Shown here: piece by piece, positions 25,358 to 37,146 of the stretch
Layout: the number at the start of each line of letters is the position of its first letter
Position numbering within the stretch: the first letter of the stretch is position 1
Assembly (NCBI GenBank): GCA_025024175.1
Contig: QCXZ01000064.1
Span: 47,327,325-47,391,324, forward strand
Reading direction: 5' to 3'
DNA: 64,000 bases
DNA from: Rhyzopertha dominica
Taxonomy: Eukaryota > Arthropoda > Insecta > Coleoptera > Bostrichidae
Position numbers and translations under genes: made by a program
Notes under the pieces: generated by a model
What the model was told of the DNA's origin: nothing
The model's input: the letters and a program-made list of their open reading frames with translations, nothing else
Database searches by the model: none

Positions 25358-25606
25358 TCAGACTTCTAGGTAGCGCGATAGAGGTGACCAGTCCAGGTAA
25401 GAAGACGCGTTGTTTCCAACCTGGTGTCGCATACCTTCCAGTGAGTAATTACTTACTGCCGGCAAGGTAGTGTTCGTTTGAAACACCTTGTCAATGGAGT
25501 TCCCTTCTAGACGCACTAGCGATCCCAGACGTTTCGTTGGGGCGGCGCTCATCGGCTTGCCGGTGGATGTTGCTCCCTGAGAGTGTTTGGCTTTGCCTAC
25601 TGACAT
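25358..25606 (-). CDS. Unrecognised 82-codon ORF
   Basis: An open frame with Met start and normal amino-acid variety (TKRLGSLVRLEGNSIDKVFQ) in a GC-rich block that stands out from the flanks. I recognise no domain, signal peptide or membrane segment. It lies between a transposon end and a hammerhead element, so it may be a fragment of mobile DNA. A host exon is possible but lacks supporting splice sites. Confidence 0.25.
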   Translation of the reverse strand: MSVGKAKHSQGATSTGKPMSAAPTKRLGSLVRLEGNSIDKVFQTNTTLPAVSNYSLEGMRHQVGNNASSYLDWSPLSRYLEV

Positions 25607-25642
25607 TATGTCGTTGACCTCCTACTTATGGAGTAAAACTTC

Positions 25643-25743
25643 TGTGCTGTGTTGTCTACACTGGGACTATAGCCGAGCTGAAGAGATCTAATAGATCGAA
25701 ACGGCTGTCCTCGGATTGTTTCTAGTGTAGACAACACAGCGCA
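25643..25743 (+). ncRNA. Hammerhead ribozyme element, copy C (all core bases present)
   Basis: Type I hammerhead. Inner stem I: CCGAG 25673-25677 with CTCGG 25710-25714. Core CTGAAGA 25678-25684 (position 7 is A, a variable site). Stem II: GATCT 25685-25689 with AGATC 25693-25697, loop AAT. GAAA 25698-25701. Stem III: AC/GT around GGCT. C17 is at 25709, with cleavage predicted after it. The outer stem I is made by inverted repeats GTGTTGTCTACACT 25649-25662 and its complement 25724-25737. The internal loop strand GGGACTATAG (25663-25672) is identical to that of copy D. The stems differ in sequence from copy A but all pair. Confidence 0.9.
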
Positions 25744-25745
25744 CA

Positions 25746-26748
25746 CCTTTGTTATTTATAAATAGTTCAGACGGAGGTATTTTCGTAAATTAACAATTTC
25801 TTCATAATTAGGATGCCGTTTTTTAACAGCAGCTATTTTTTGAACAATAATACAAGTAATTGCTACTTAATATTATTTTAATTCTAAATTATTTCGATAT
25901 ATTGTGAAATAAATTCATCGATGCGCACAGATCACAATTCTCGAATAATACTGTAGATGGTAACTTTATGCGTTATTGATATTGCAACAGAACAGTGGTA
26001 TTTTCTCGGTTTTTAAAATCCAGTTACAAGATTTATTTTTTTGTCATAGCGGTTTAGTTGTACCACTTGTTAGCGGTCCGTTTTAGCCGCTGATCAATCA
26101 GCCTTATGGCGTATACGAATGGTTTAATGACTTTTGCTGATGGTTCAGGTAGGTTTTTCTTATGTTCATCATTTAAACTGATTCCACCTAATTGTTGTAT
26201 CGCATATTATTGTCAAATGTCATGTAGCTTATTGTGAAAATTAAAATGTACAAACGTAATATCGCCATATTTTTTCAGAAAAGAATAAACCTCAAAAATG
26301 TACTATTGATCCGGTACGGTATTATATTTTGTTAATTTCATCTAACCAGTGTTTTTTTTACTAAATTTTATTGTTTTAAAGTTCTAAGAGGTTCAGTATA
26401 TTAAATACTAGCTCAATGATTTAACCCTTGACCGAATTAATGTTAAACTTGACCCTTCATATTGTAGACTAGGATTAATTATTACTGGGAAGTAATTTCA
26501 AACACAACGCTTTAACGACTACGCTGACCTATAAGCGACCACTGGGCCCACACGCCATATCTTTCTAATCAAATCGGCAAATGTGAGACGGAACTTTTCA
26601 ATATGCCGACCTTAACGGGATGTAGAATATAACGTGCTCAACGGCCTTTGTTAAAGGTCATATGCTAAAGGATATGGGTTCGCATTTAACACACCTGCAG
26701 CGCGAAAATAACAGGTTATGCCCTGGTAAGCTCCATTAACTAACTCAC
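25746..26748. other. Presumed intron or flank of the Ig exon
   Basis: AT-rich; no further exon of the Ig gene was found in the downstream (lower-coordinate) direction. The following exon, which should finish the first Ig domain, was not seen in the window. Confidence 0.35.
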
Positions 26749-26881
26749 CTGTAAATGGGGTAACCGGAACCGTGATGGAACCAGAAAACCATGTAGACTT
26801 TGTCGTGGCCTGGGGGAGTCACGTTGCAGGGTAGGCTGACNCTTTTGCCCTCGACTGCTTGTACGTCTTGGGGAATCACCA
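26749..26881 (-). CDS. Sidestep-family immunoglobulin protein, one internal exon
   Basis: Minus-strand exon of 133 bp bounded by a polypyrimidine-rich acceptor (TTTGTTTACAG before 26881) and a donor (GTGAGTTAG from 26748). It begins with two bases that finish a split codon and ends with two bases (AG) that begin the next. It encodes VIPQDVQAVEGKxVSLPCNV, then TPPGHDKVYMVFWFHHGSGYPIY. This is the N-terminal half of the first V-type Ig domain of Sidestep-like proteins: the EGK-x-x-x-LPC strand with the first Ig cysteine, then the TPP-DxVYxVxWF segment with the core Trp. These are single-pass neuronal surface proteins; Drosophila Sidestep is the ligand of Beaten path and guides motor axons. One N falls in the codon after EGK. 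Which paralogue this is cannot be told. The gene would run toward lower coordinates with very large introns. Confidence 0.75.
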
Positions 26882-29600
26882 CTGTAAACAAAAGCGCATA
26901 CGTCAGTCGATGTTCGGTAGAGGAAAAGCTCACACATCATTATGTATTTATTTTATTTACTTTAATTCATCTTACATGATTAATGAATGCTAGACGTATC
27001 ATAATATTGTCATATAAAACATAAGAAAAGGGCAGATCACTCCCACTATAAAGGATGTTTCATTCCGGCGTATTTCTTCTGGTACTCCTCTTCCGTTTAA
27101 AACAAAAATTGGCTTAACTTTAACTTATCCGGGTTGTTCAGATACACAATATAAATATATTTTGAAATAGGTATGGCGCAGTTGCGGCTATATCGAAAAT
27201 ATAGAAGTTTCATCCTTTTACAGTATTTTGTATTTTTTATTCGTTGTTAATGTTCCTATATTGACTATATGGTGTTCTACCCTCTGCCGTAGATGTGATA
27301 TTCGCAATAGACAGGACGCAGTTTTATAAAAGAAATAAAGTTCTCGTAGCAATTCAGCAGCGTAGCAGCCCAGGTTGCTTTGAAAATGGGACTTTAGTCT
27401 CAGCTTACGAAGTTCAGACATAAATAATTACTTACCAAATGTGTCATGATTGAGTTCATAAAGATAAAAAAAAATAAATCAAAAAAGACCTTTCTTTAAA
27501 ATTCACCCTAATGTAAACAAGCCGCTTGTACATTTTCAACCTTTCGCCTTTCATAATTTACATATATTTACGAAAAACTAGTTTTTCTAATAAACAACTT
27601 AAACTTTTAGATCAAGGTTTAAAATGTGTTCCACAGGCATTCATTTGATGGTAGCTGATAATGAAGCAACTATAGATATCTTACACCCATAAATTAAAAT
27701 ATCTTTCATTTCAGACAAATTCATTTTTATAAGAATCTGCTAGTTGCATTTTCTCTCAAATCAACAAAAATATTATTTGCGTTATAACCTACTTGGTTAT
27801 ACAGAGCGTACGGCGGCTCGTGTGGTTGTCCGGAGATAGGGGTGGGCTCATCGTTCGAATAGATAAAAATTAGTGGCCAATTGATTGTTAAACAAAAATT
27901 GCATGCACACACTGACTAATCAATAAATCCAAAAAAACTGTATGGTAAAGTTATATATTGAAAATAAATTTGACAGATGTATAATTAATGTTGTACAAAA
28001 CGGAGTTAGAAAAAACAATCCCGATTTTTATATAGATATTCAATGTGAAAATAGCTTTAACTTGATATTTTAAACAAAAAAAGTACGATAATAGTACACT
28101 CCCAAAGTGTTTCCAATAATGCTGAATTTTGAGTTTGGCCCAATTTCGTAGTCGACATCAGCTCGGTCCTGACTTTGATTTGAGTAGAGTTCGAGTTGAG
28201 GCCTGTGTTAAGTGTGTACAGCACGCAAGCGTTAGAAATGCGAAATTTTAAGTTACAGTAAAAAAAAGATACGTATATACCTGTGTTGGTGCGCGCCCTC
28301 GTTACTGCTCTGGCTGTGGCTAATACACTTGTAATGATTTAGAGATTGTAAATTTGCCGATATACTTTGACGTTTTCAACTCAATTTGTAACAATTTAGC
28401 AAGGTGGTCAAAGAAACTTGTGAAACGCACGTAGCCACTTGTATCATTATCCAACTAGTCCCGAATCAAAATTGTCACAAAAAAGTTATAAGAAATATGT
28501 GGAGAGTTCTGTGAACAGATGGCGTGTGCTGATACTTTAAAGAATATTACTAGCGCCGGTAAAAGTGCACGCTACAGCGTTCAGATACCAACCCTGTTAT
28601 TTAAAACCATTGGTTCTAAAAGAGCAAACGAAATATTATTTTTTCCAAAAGACGACAAAGGTGATGGAGAGTTAGGACAATTTTCAGAAATATGCTAGCT
28701 CAAAAAAGCATCAAATTTTGGGAAACATGTCCAAAGAAGGAATTATATCTGCCCCCAAGTAAGGGCAAAATATGAATTAGAAATTTCAATGAAGGCCACG
28801 CCCCTCAGGTCAGGTCAGGTCATGTCTGACGTCGTACGCGTACGGTGCGTATTTTGGGTGCAGATAAACAGTGTCCGTCTATCAGTTTCCGTTTTTAAGC
28901 AAAATGGACGAGTGCAAGAAAGGATTAGATATTGTGTCGTGACAATGGGCAGGAATATACAACGTATACGACGCTCAACGAGCATTGCTGATATGGCAAA
29001 TACTAGATTAGACATGGGATATAAAAATACTAGAAAAAATACAATGCACAAATGCTTAGCTAGAGCACAAACCAAAACAACAATAGTAGCGACCGAAAAC
29101 GGCAGAACGCTGTAGATAACGGTATATTCAGTCACAAATGAATAGCACGATTGATCTTTTTCCAACTAACTGATTTTATAAATATGTTAATTATTGATTA
29201 CTTTTTTTGAAGAAGTTATTTTATTTTGTACTGATAGGCCGGGCCGTATCGGATATTTATAACAACCGTTTATTATGATTTCACATTCATGTAACTTCTC
29301 CACAGTGTAGTTAGCTTGGACAGAAATGATTACGTAAATAAAGGGTTTAATTTCTTAAGCACTGTAATATTTAAAATGGTTCAGACTGACTTCTTCTAAA
29401 TAAAGTTAAATCAACTTAAATAAGTTAACTGTACCAAATTAAATCTTTTATCTATGATTTAGTTTCGTTAATGTAACTTGCACTATGTAAATAAATTTAT
29501 TTTCCGTTTCAATAATAAAAATTTTATACCAAAGTTACATTTGGCTGAACTCTTTGTGAATCTGATTTATAAAATAGATTTTCGAAAGCAATTGTTTCTC
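26882..29600. other. Spacer or intron upstream of the Ig exon
   Basis: AT-rich, without a convincing exon. A 61-codon minus frame at 27727-27912 has a proline-rich start (DEPTPISGQPHEPPYALYNQ) and a possible donor (GTAGGT), but no good acceptor. Overlapping frames at 28789-29165 on both strands have no domain. A short GGTCA tandem lies at 28809-28821. Confidence 0.35.
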
Positions 29601-29609
29601 CCCATTCGT

Positions 29610-30180
29610 TGGCGCACTGTTATGTAGATGATGTTTTGTACCTTTCTATGTGGAACATTTACAGGCGCACTGTTTCTTACTTTTTTTAACACCCTAATTA
29701 GTATATACAAACTGGGCTTTTTATTCTGAAGTCTTGATCATTTTGGGTTAGACTTCACTAGGATAAGGTACATTCTTAAGGCGAAAAAAAAACTGAGTCA
29801 GATGCCACCTGATGTATGCCAGCGGGGGGGGGGGGGTGCCTAAATGGAGAAGGGAAGAGACTGTAAAGTCTTTATGTGATTGTATTCCAGATACTGAGGA
29901 GGTGATGGCGATTTTAGCAGTTCTGGTTGTCCAGTTCCAATTGCTTTTCTTCGCTTTCGTCCAAGCATCGCATCCGCCTACATAAAAACCAGGCGTAATC
30001 TAACTCTCTCTTTCTTCTTCGGGATTTGGTTCAGTTTGTGCGGTATTCCATATTCCTGTCCTGATGAAGCCCTTCACAAGAGTGGGCGAAACGTCGACCC
30101 TATTTCCAAAACCATCGCGGTTTAACCCTAAACAACCGAAATTTTCATTTGACTCTGGCCGCGAAAGGTTTTTTACGTTC
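29610..30180 (+). pseudogene. Penelope-like retroelement, fragment copy B with tail
   Basis: TATGTAGATGAT at 29621-29632 encodes YVDD, the reverse transcriptase catalytic box, in the context HCYVDDVLYLSMW. It is followed, with frameshifts, by FFNTLISIYKLGFLF, fitting the FxxxLNSIHxxIxFT segment of Penelope-like enzymes. The rest of the coding region is deleted. The tail at about 29940-30170 matches the tail of copy A in reverse complement, including ACCAGGCG and GGGCGAAACGTCGACC. The tail contains a hammerhead-like core: CTGATGA 30061-30067, GCCC/GGGC stem, GAAA 30088-30091, then CGTC. A 13-G run (29824-29836) interrupts it. It is a dead element. Confidence 0.6.
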
Positions 30181-33100
30181 TTACGTATTTTGAAATACGT
30201 TGTTTCCTAAACCCTTTTGAAAAAGATCTAAATGTAGTTCTTGAAGTTGCCTTTAATAAGAATTTTATAAATAATTTAATATAAAAATGATGCTTTAAAT
30301 ATTTGACAAAATTTAAATTTTATTTTAACATCACCCATGACATGAAAATTGACATATTGCTAGTCCAGTTTGAATAACTTTATTTAACTTTATCAATTAT
30401 TTTCCTCGCGTAAATTTAATGCTGCTTCTTGTAGCGTAAATAGAGTGTTTTCTTTCTTATTCTGCAATAAAACAAAATTCCAGTTTTGATTATAGTCTTG
30501 TTCGAAGATATTATGTGAAAGATGACTGCAGCTGAATATCTACACGTTTAACTGAACAGCATTTTAATTTTTACAGACAATAACTGTGTGACATTCTCCG
30601 TCTTCAGAGAGCTCCCTATAATTAGTTCATCATATTTTCAACTGAACCTGCACGACTCCACCATTCATAAGCCTTCGCCCAAGCCCACGCTTTCGTTCTT
30701 CCACTTGGAATATAACTACAACCCCAATTAGAATATCAATCGGGTACAACGCAAAAAAAGCGATGCAGCTCGCGTGCTTGGAATGGCAAATGGAGTATTG
30801 CAGACACCGCTATCGCATCAAATGTCTTCTGAATATAAATTGTTTGCATGCAGTTTCGCTTGGCGCACATTTCCTTTCCGATGTAAGAGATTTATGTGTC
30901 AAACGGTCCGCATTTTGTCGGTTACCTCATCCGATATGTATAACCTGCCGAGCTGTCAAAAGTCTATTACGATTGGAGTAAACCAAAACATTCTAGCCAG
31001 GGTTGGATCCAGGTAGGATCTGGGAGGTATGGGGATAACTAACGAAAAAGTTCAATAACTTAAATTTTGCATTAAAACATCGTTTTTTTTTTATTAAGAA
31101 AGGTATTTACTTAATAGATAATAGTAGATAATTAATGCTCAGAAATGGTAGTGCAAGACTTCAAGAGCACCGTATCGTAAGTGAGAGCACCTACACTAAT
31201 TGTTAGAGGCACTTCTTGAAATCTGCAACCGCGTGGTGCTTAGTAGAAAAATATATATTAACCAATTACTTTATTATTACAAGACAATTTAACTATAGTA
31301 CTGAGTAATAAATAAAGTTAAACTTTAACGTTGGTTACCGATATACTCCACTTCTGTCTTTCTTATATCCTTATAACAGACATGAACCAATACTATAGAG
31401 TTACTTTACATCTCAACCTTTTTTCTCACTACACACCTTGCAACGAGATAATATTGAACTTGTCTCTATTCTGAAGGGATCCTATCCGCGAAACCCTTCT
31501 TTCCTTTATTGTTGGAACCAATAAATTTTTATACGTTGTTAGGCCTCATTTCCTTTTGTTTCCACTTTCCAGGACATTATTTTTTTTCTATTCTCTCTTT
31601 TAAATAATGTCTATTTCGGGATTTCATACGTTTTTAGCAGGTTATTTATCCGCCAACTGCATTATACATTCTATATCTATATCTATACGAACATCGTATG
31701 TTCTTCGGAATCAATTAGCTAACAATACTTACGACGTGGGTCATTTATTCCTTTATTTAAGTGCATTAAGTATGCGGCGAAATTCCAGTCACATTCCTTC
31801 AGCATCTTTGTAGTGTTACTCTTCAATTTATTTCGTCACGTTTTCTCTATTTTCCCAGCTTATATTGGGTATGATCCCCCTGATACAAATCGCATGTTCT
31901 GTATACTCGTTTCTTTCCTTCACCATACTTCAATTATTTGATTATTTATTTCCCCCTTAGTCCTTGTACTGCACTCTTCTGCTACAGCTCTCTTATTTAC
32001 TATGAGATCTATCGGTATTGAGTTTCCTATAGCCTAAAAGCGTTACGATTGATGTACCTAGTGCACGTGTCTTACGAAGATCACCAAGTCTTTCTGGTGC
32101 CAGTGTTAGCCCATGTTCCCCGTGACCTGACCTGACCTGACTATCTATTCTTCCTCTCTTGCAATCGTTATCGGGACAACATCATCAACATCACTTGTAT
32201 ATGTACCGGTCGGTATTTCCATGCTTAACAGGCCAGCATAGCACAAAGGGTGCCTTAAGTGAACTTTTGCGTCACCCCCTGTGTATTTTAACCTTTATGT
32301 TGTTCTCAATCTCCAGTCATCGACCTATGAAACCTTTATGCTTCTTCTTTTCATCTCGCCAATTATGCTACTTTATGGAGCCATACTGATGAAAGCGTTT
32401 TTAATGTACAACATTGTCAACACATATAACTTTCATTATCTGGATAGTCCTTTTCTAAAGTCAAATTAATTGTGTGCAAGATCTTCTCTTCTTTTTAATT
32501 CTTCATTAACTTTTTCTGGTACAATGTGTCCATACAGTAGGTACTAATGATGTTTTCAGTAGGCATATAGGCCTAATTCCAACAATTTTGGCTTTGTTAT
32601 CAATACCGGTCTAGGATTTTCAATATATCTGGACAAGCTTTGCTTCTTATTGGTCCTGGCAATATTTAATTGTGTTACGAGTGTGTGGCTTCTGGTGGGA
32701 CTTTGTCTGTTTCAGGCACATTTCTTCTTCTAAGCAGGTTTCTCTAATTTTTTTGTTCTATTAGGTTTTATCGTTCGGTCTAGCATATTTCAACCACAGT
32801 TCCCGATTAAGTTCTTTATCTCTGGAAAGGAGCTTTTCAGCTTTTTATTTTATCAGGCGAGCCCACTGTTAATTTTAAGGGTTTATAAACATTTTCATCC
32901 CGACCTGCGCTAACGCGTTGGTTTAACGTGCGCCCAAAATAATTATATACAGGATTAAACACACAGTAATCAGAAAGTAGACGGTAAATCTTAAAAGCAC
33001 GTGGCTTTGCACGCTCTCAAAAGCATAACGTTTTTGATCCGCTTTACTTGATAATACCTCAAACAATTCGCTTTGTGAGACTGCTTGAGACGAACCACTG

Positions 33101-34060
33101 AACTTTATTTCTGGCACTTAAATACTTGACATTTTTTGTACTTTTGGGAATGACTCGCATTATTCGTAATGCTTAGATGTCAAATTTTGATGCACTTACC
33201 TACAAAAGTAAACATATTTTTACCAACGCCACATCGCACAAACAATGCAAAATTGTGATTATCTTGCCTCTTCAAGAAGTTTATCCTCTTGAATTTCATA
33301 AAATTGTCCATCCAGCCTCTGTTACTCCGTGAACACCATACTGTATCTGATGCGGAGCTTCCGTTATAAAGAACCTATATTTTCCTATATTGTCATCTTC
33401 GTCAACTGTAAAACATTTAGTTCAAGTTATTCAATCTTCTTCGAATAATCAATTTTGTCTTCATTTTCCCATAGCCACATTGCTGCATTGTTGACCTAAA
33501 CACTTTTAATTGTTGTCTAAAGTCTTCCCATTCAAATAGATACCTAATAGGTGAAAAAGGGATTCGTTTGCAAGCACATCCAACGGATGGAAAGTACTGT
33601 ATCGTGAAAAAAACTCAAAAATTTTTTTATTTGCTCATTCGCTTTAAAATGGTTGAAAACGTAAAAATACAAAACTTGAGCAAAGAAAACTTCTTGCCTG
33701 TGTTCATGTGTGTCTGTGGATCTGTGTGTCTGTTATTTTGTGTGTGGACGCGATAACTTTTGAAATACTTAACATATGAACTTAAAATTTGGCATACATA
33801 TAAACTCGACTACCTACAGCGGGGAAATTGTATGTATTCAAAAAATGAAAATACCATCAGGTAGGGAATAAAATTTCTAATAAAAAGTGTATTAAAAGAT
33901 TTATCCCAAATTTTGACACTTTCGAAATATTTCCAAAAAAACGTATTTTGGACCCTGCTCATACGATTTCTTTAAATTTTAGTATTATATAGAAAATCAA
34001 ATTTCCGATCTGAAAGCACTGTTGCAATTTTTTGGTAAGTTAATAATTTTCGAGTTATTT
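30181..34060. other. Spacer, nothing secure
   Basis: AT-rich. The stretch 31400-32150 reads on the minus strand as broken protein-like pieces that might be an old retrotransposon, but no motif is firm. GACCTGACCTGACCTGAC at about 32125 is a short tandem, the complement of a similar one at 28809. A CTGTGTGTCTGT-rich stretch at 33700-33740 resembles low-complexity repeat edges. Confidence 0.35.
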
Positions 34061-34072
34061 GCAAAAAACAGT

Positions 34073-34178
34073 TCTATGCCGTGCGGTCTACACGCGACCT
34101 AAAATGCACTGATGAGCTGTAATGACAGCAAAATAGATCTATCTGCAGTTGGTTGAGGTGCAGACAGCACAGCATAGA
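34073..34178 (+). ncRNA. Hammerhead ribozyme element, copy B (core mutated)
   Basis: Homologous to copy A along its whole length and beyond (about 34061-34190). Core CTGATGA 34109-34115. Stem II: GCTGT 34116-34120 with ACAGC 34125-34129. Stem III: ATAG 34133-34136 with CTAT 34139-34142. C17 is at 34143. The conserved G12, the general base of the reaction, is A at 34130, so self-cleavage should be abolished or very slow. Inner stem I also has one weakened pair. The terminal repeats begin TCTATGCCGTGCGGTCTA and end with the near complement AGCATAGA. It is a decayed member of the family. Confidence 0.85.
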
Positions 34179-34190
34179 CATGCATTTTAA

Positions 34191-34719
34191 TTTATACTAA
34201 GATCACGAGAACTGTTTGTCTTAGAAAAAAATATGTAGAGAAAAAATGCTCAAAACCTGATTACTGATCGTATAGTGTAAGAAATAAAAGCGTAAATGTC
34301 ATTTTGATAATTGGATGTGGAAGTATTGATTCAATTTGCAGCGGTTTACTTCATTGTTAAAGGAAATACAGTAGTTTGCGTTATAGTATCTTGCCGTTCC
34401 AAGTATTATATACAGACCAACAATGAATAAGTTTACCGATCCAGGAGCGAAAAGCACATATTGTCTCTTTAAGGCATTCACATACAAGAAACTTGCCTAA
34501 TTATGAAGTTTCATCAATAAGCTACCGGCTAATGCTGCAAATGAATGAACGCAGCAACTTACCTTCTGTTTACACACATAAAGCCATCCACCAAATATCA
34601 GACCCGAGATTCCAATGAAGATTCAAAAACCTCGGCGAAGCGAATGAAAGGGCCCCGTATAAATTATATCCGTACCTACTACAAAGCTTACAGTCAAGGT
34701 TGTTGCTGAATATTAAAAA
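34191..34719. other. Spacer, nothing recognised
   Basis: AT-rich, with no supported feature. Confidence 0.4.
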
Positions 34720-35010
34720 AGCCCCGTGCTTTTATATTACTTTCCTTCGGACTCCGGTCAAGGCAAGGGCAGCGCTTTCAAGACACAGGAACTTTTTAAT
34801 AGCTTCGTACAAAGGGCTCGCTGCCATAATGCGAGCTTTGGTGGAAAAAATGAAAACACTCTCCTTCGCTTTCGGAAATGGTCGNAGGCAGATGTTCGTA
34901 GGTGCCGTTATTAGCCGTGAACGTAAGCATTGCCTTCCTAATTTCCCACGAGGGGCCGCTGAAGCTAAAAAGCCGAATCGACTGCAAAGGAAACGGGGCT
35001 CCATAATTTT
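34720..35010. promoter_or_regulatory. Candidate conserved non-coding block
   Basis: A GC-richer island whose frames are open on both strands, with no recognisable protein on either. Words such as CATAATGCGAGC, GCCGTTATTAGCCGTG and CCTAATTTCCCACGAGG look like constrained regulatory DNA. A short coding exon cannot be excluded (plus frame 34700-35017). One N at 34885. Confidence 0.3.
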
Positions 35011-36141
35011 GGAGTAGGAGATTTTAGCCCTAATGTTCTGATTTTAGCGGATCCAAGATAAAAGCGCTGTTGTTAAATAAGTTTTTCGTTTTGAATCGTA
35101 AAGTTATGAATGTTGCTACTGGTGAGTAGTTTAAAGCTGTGGAAAAACTCCACATTACTTATGGATTGATTTATTTCTAGTCAAAATCATTGTATGCCGA
35201 TGTTAACGACACTCTGGTTTGCCAGTAGGTCAAAAGTAGTGAAGAACAGTTTGCCGCAGTCAGCTATAATAATTATAATTACCATAGCGCAATAGTTATT
35301 TGAATTGGTTTTCAGTAGCTGTTTCATTAGGCTTTCCAGACTTCCTCACTTTAACAGTTACTTTGACAATGCTTTGGAGCAGACAGCACAGATGCACACT
35401 GTTAGATAAAATACGATATATTTTGACAAAAATTTTTACTAATTATGGCTAATTAACTTTCTAAAACTTATATTCCAGACAACTTGATTTTCTAATAGTA
35501 CGGATTATTTGTTTTTACTCCATCAGAAAAAGAATGTAACGCTCTTTCGTTTTTATTAAAAGGTTTAAGAAAATTTGAGACCATTCTTTTTTATAGCACT
35601 TTTACTACTTCTAATAATAAAACAAAGTATATAATCGGAAACCACAATAATAGTACTGACTAAAGTACCGAATCAATAAAATGAAAATAAAGGTGCATAA
35701 TATCAACAACAAAAAGAATAATACAGGAACAGAAGTGGTGAAAACAAGCCTATAGTAATTACAATAGCACAAAATATACAAACGAATTAATGAACTTAAT
35801 AAACGTTGAAACACGTCACTGTCTTGTTTAATACACTTTTCAATTCTCCTTAGAATTCTTAAATTGCTGAAAAGTGTAGCCAGAAGAATTGCTTGACAAT
35901 CTCTCTTACTCTGTACTCTTCAGATCGTATTTTGTGGCCACACAAGTACTCTTACATATCCTCAAATAAAATAGTCAATGGGTGTTGATGGAATTGGGTA
36001 TTTGCCATGTATTTATATTTTATTAAATTGCATATTAATAGGTAGCATCTAATCCACAAAACAAGTGTGACAACTTATAAATTCGATAAAATGGATCGTA
36101 AGGTGAATTTTTAATATTAAAAATGTGACTATTTAAAGGGC
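35011..36141. other. Spacer, nothing recognised
   Basis: AT-rich, with A- and T-rich low-complexity tracts around 35600-35770. Confidence 0.4.
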
Positions 36142-37020
36142 CCGCCAAAACGCGAACATATTGGCCGTGACGTCAGGTATCTTGTAAATGGCCGCTTGTT
36201 TACATCTGGGGTCAGCGCGTCACGCGTCAGCCTCAGCCCGTCAATTTATCAGTTTGTTGTTTGCGTTCATTTTGTGACAAGCAAATTAAAATACGCCAAG
36301 AAACAGTGAAATACTTATGAGTTACGACTCCAGAAGGCATGTTCATTGTNATGTAATTTGTGTACAGCGGCGAGCGGTTCAACGCGGCGGAGATGAGTAA
36401 CGTAAAAGCAACTGCATAAGTGAACTTTTTATCAAATTAACGTAGCATTGATAATTTGATCACAGTGGGTTGTAGGAAACATACTATTTGTAAACATAAC
36501 AGTCGAATGTATGGGGAACAACGTCGTTCTTTATTATAACATTTCCATCTATCAACTTAAAACGCATATAATTTTTCATATCCTCTTCAAGCTATAACAA
36601 AATGGAAACTGAATGGTAAACCCTTATAACCCAAAAAAATAATAAAACTTATAGTAAGAATTAAGATGATCTTAACAACAGAAAAACAAACATTGCAATT
36701 TCGACATATCACGTCTAGGGGCCATAAACAACATGTCGACGAACGGTTGCAAAAATTTTGTTAGCTGTACTGACTGAAGTACTTTTATAACCATGTACAA
36801 AACAACACTTGCTTTTGTTTCCATACATAATAGATGCTTGCAAAACTAAACAAATCACTTTTTGGTGCTACCTCTTACGCCGTCCTTTCAATAAACACCA
36901 CACAAAAGCTTTTCCAATACAAGAATGATACTACACCATTAAACAGCACGCTCCTCGATAATGTTTACATGTCACTTGACGTCACGAGTTGAATAACCTT
37001 GGATAGAAGCGTTTTGGCGG
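36142..37020. mobile_element. Non-autonomous TIR element (879 bp)
   Basis: Bounded by CCGCCAAAACGC (36142-36153) and its exact complement GCGTTTTGGCGG (37009-37020). The subterminal regions also correspond: each end carries GTGACGTCA (36167-36175 and, inverted, within 36977-36985) followed inward by GTAAA. There is no transposase. The target duplication is unclear and the superfamily was not identified. One N lies at 36350. Confidence 0.7.
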
Positions 37021-37146
37021 TGACTCCTAAGATTCGAATTTCAGACCTAAAATTCTCTACCTACAAGTATTTTTTTGTTTTTTTTAACATGGCGTACGAT
37101 ATATATGCACTTCAAGATTCATTTTACCTAATTAAAAAAAATTAAA

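Noticed and set aside
27727..27912. Possible second exon of the Ig gene (proline-rich frame)
   Set aside because: A possible donor exists but no acceptor in phase, and the sequence does not match the Ig domain.
28789..29165. 108- and 116-codon overlapping ORFs on opposite strands
   Set aside because: No motif, and each is the antisense shadow of the other.
28809..32142. GGTCA/TGACC short tandems as telomeric repeats
   Set aside because: Insect telomere repeat is TTAGG; these are three-unit local repeats of another sequence.
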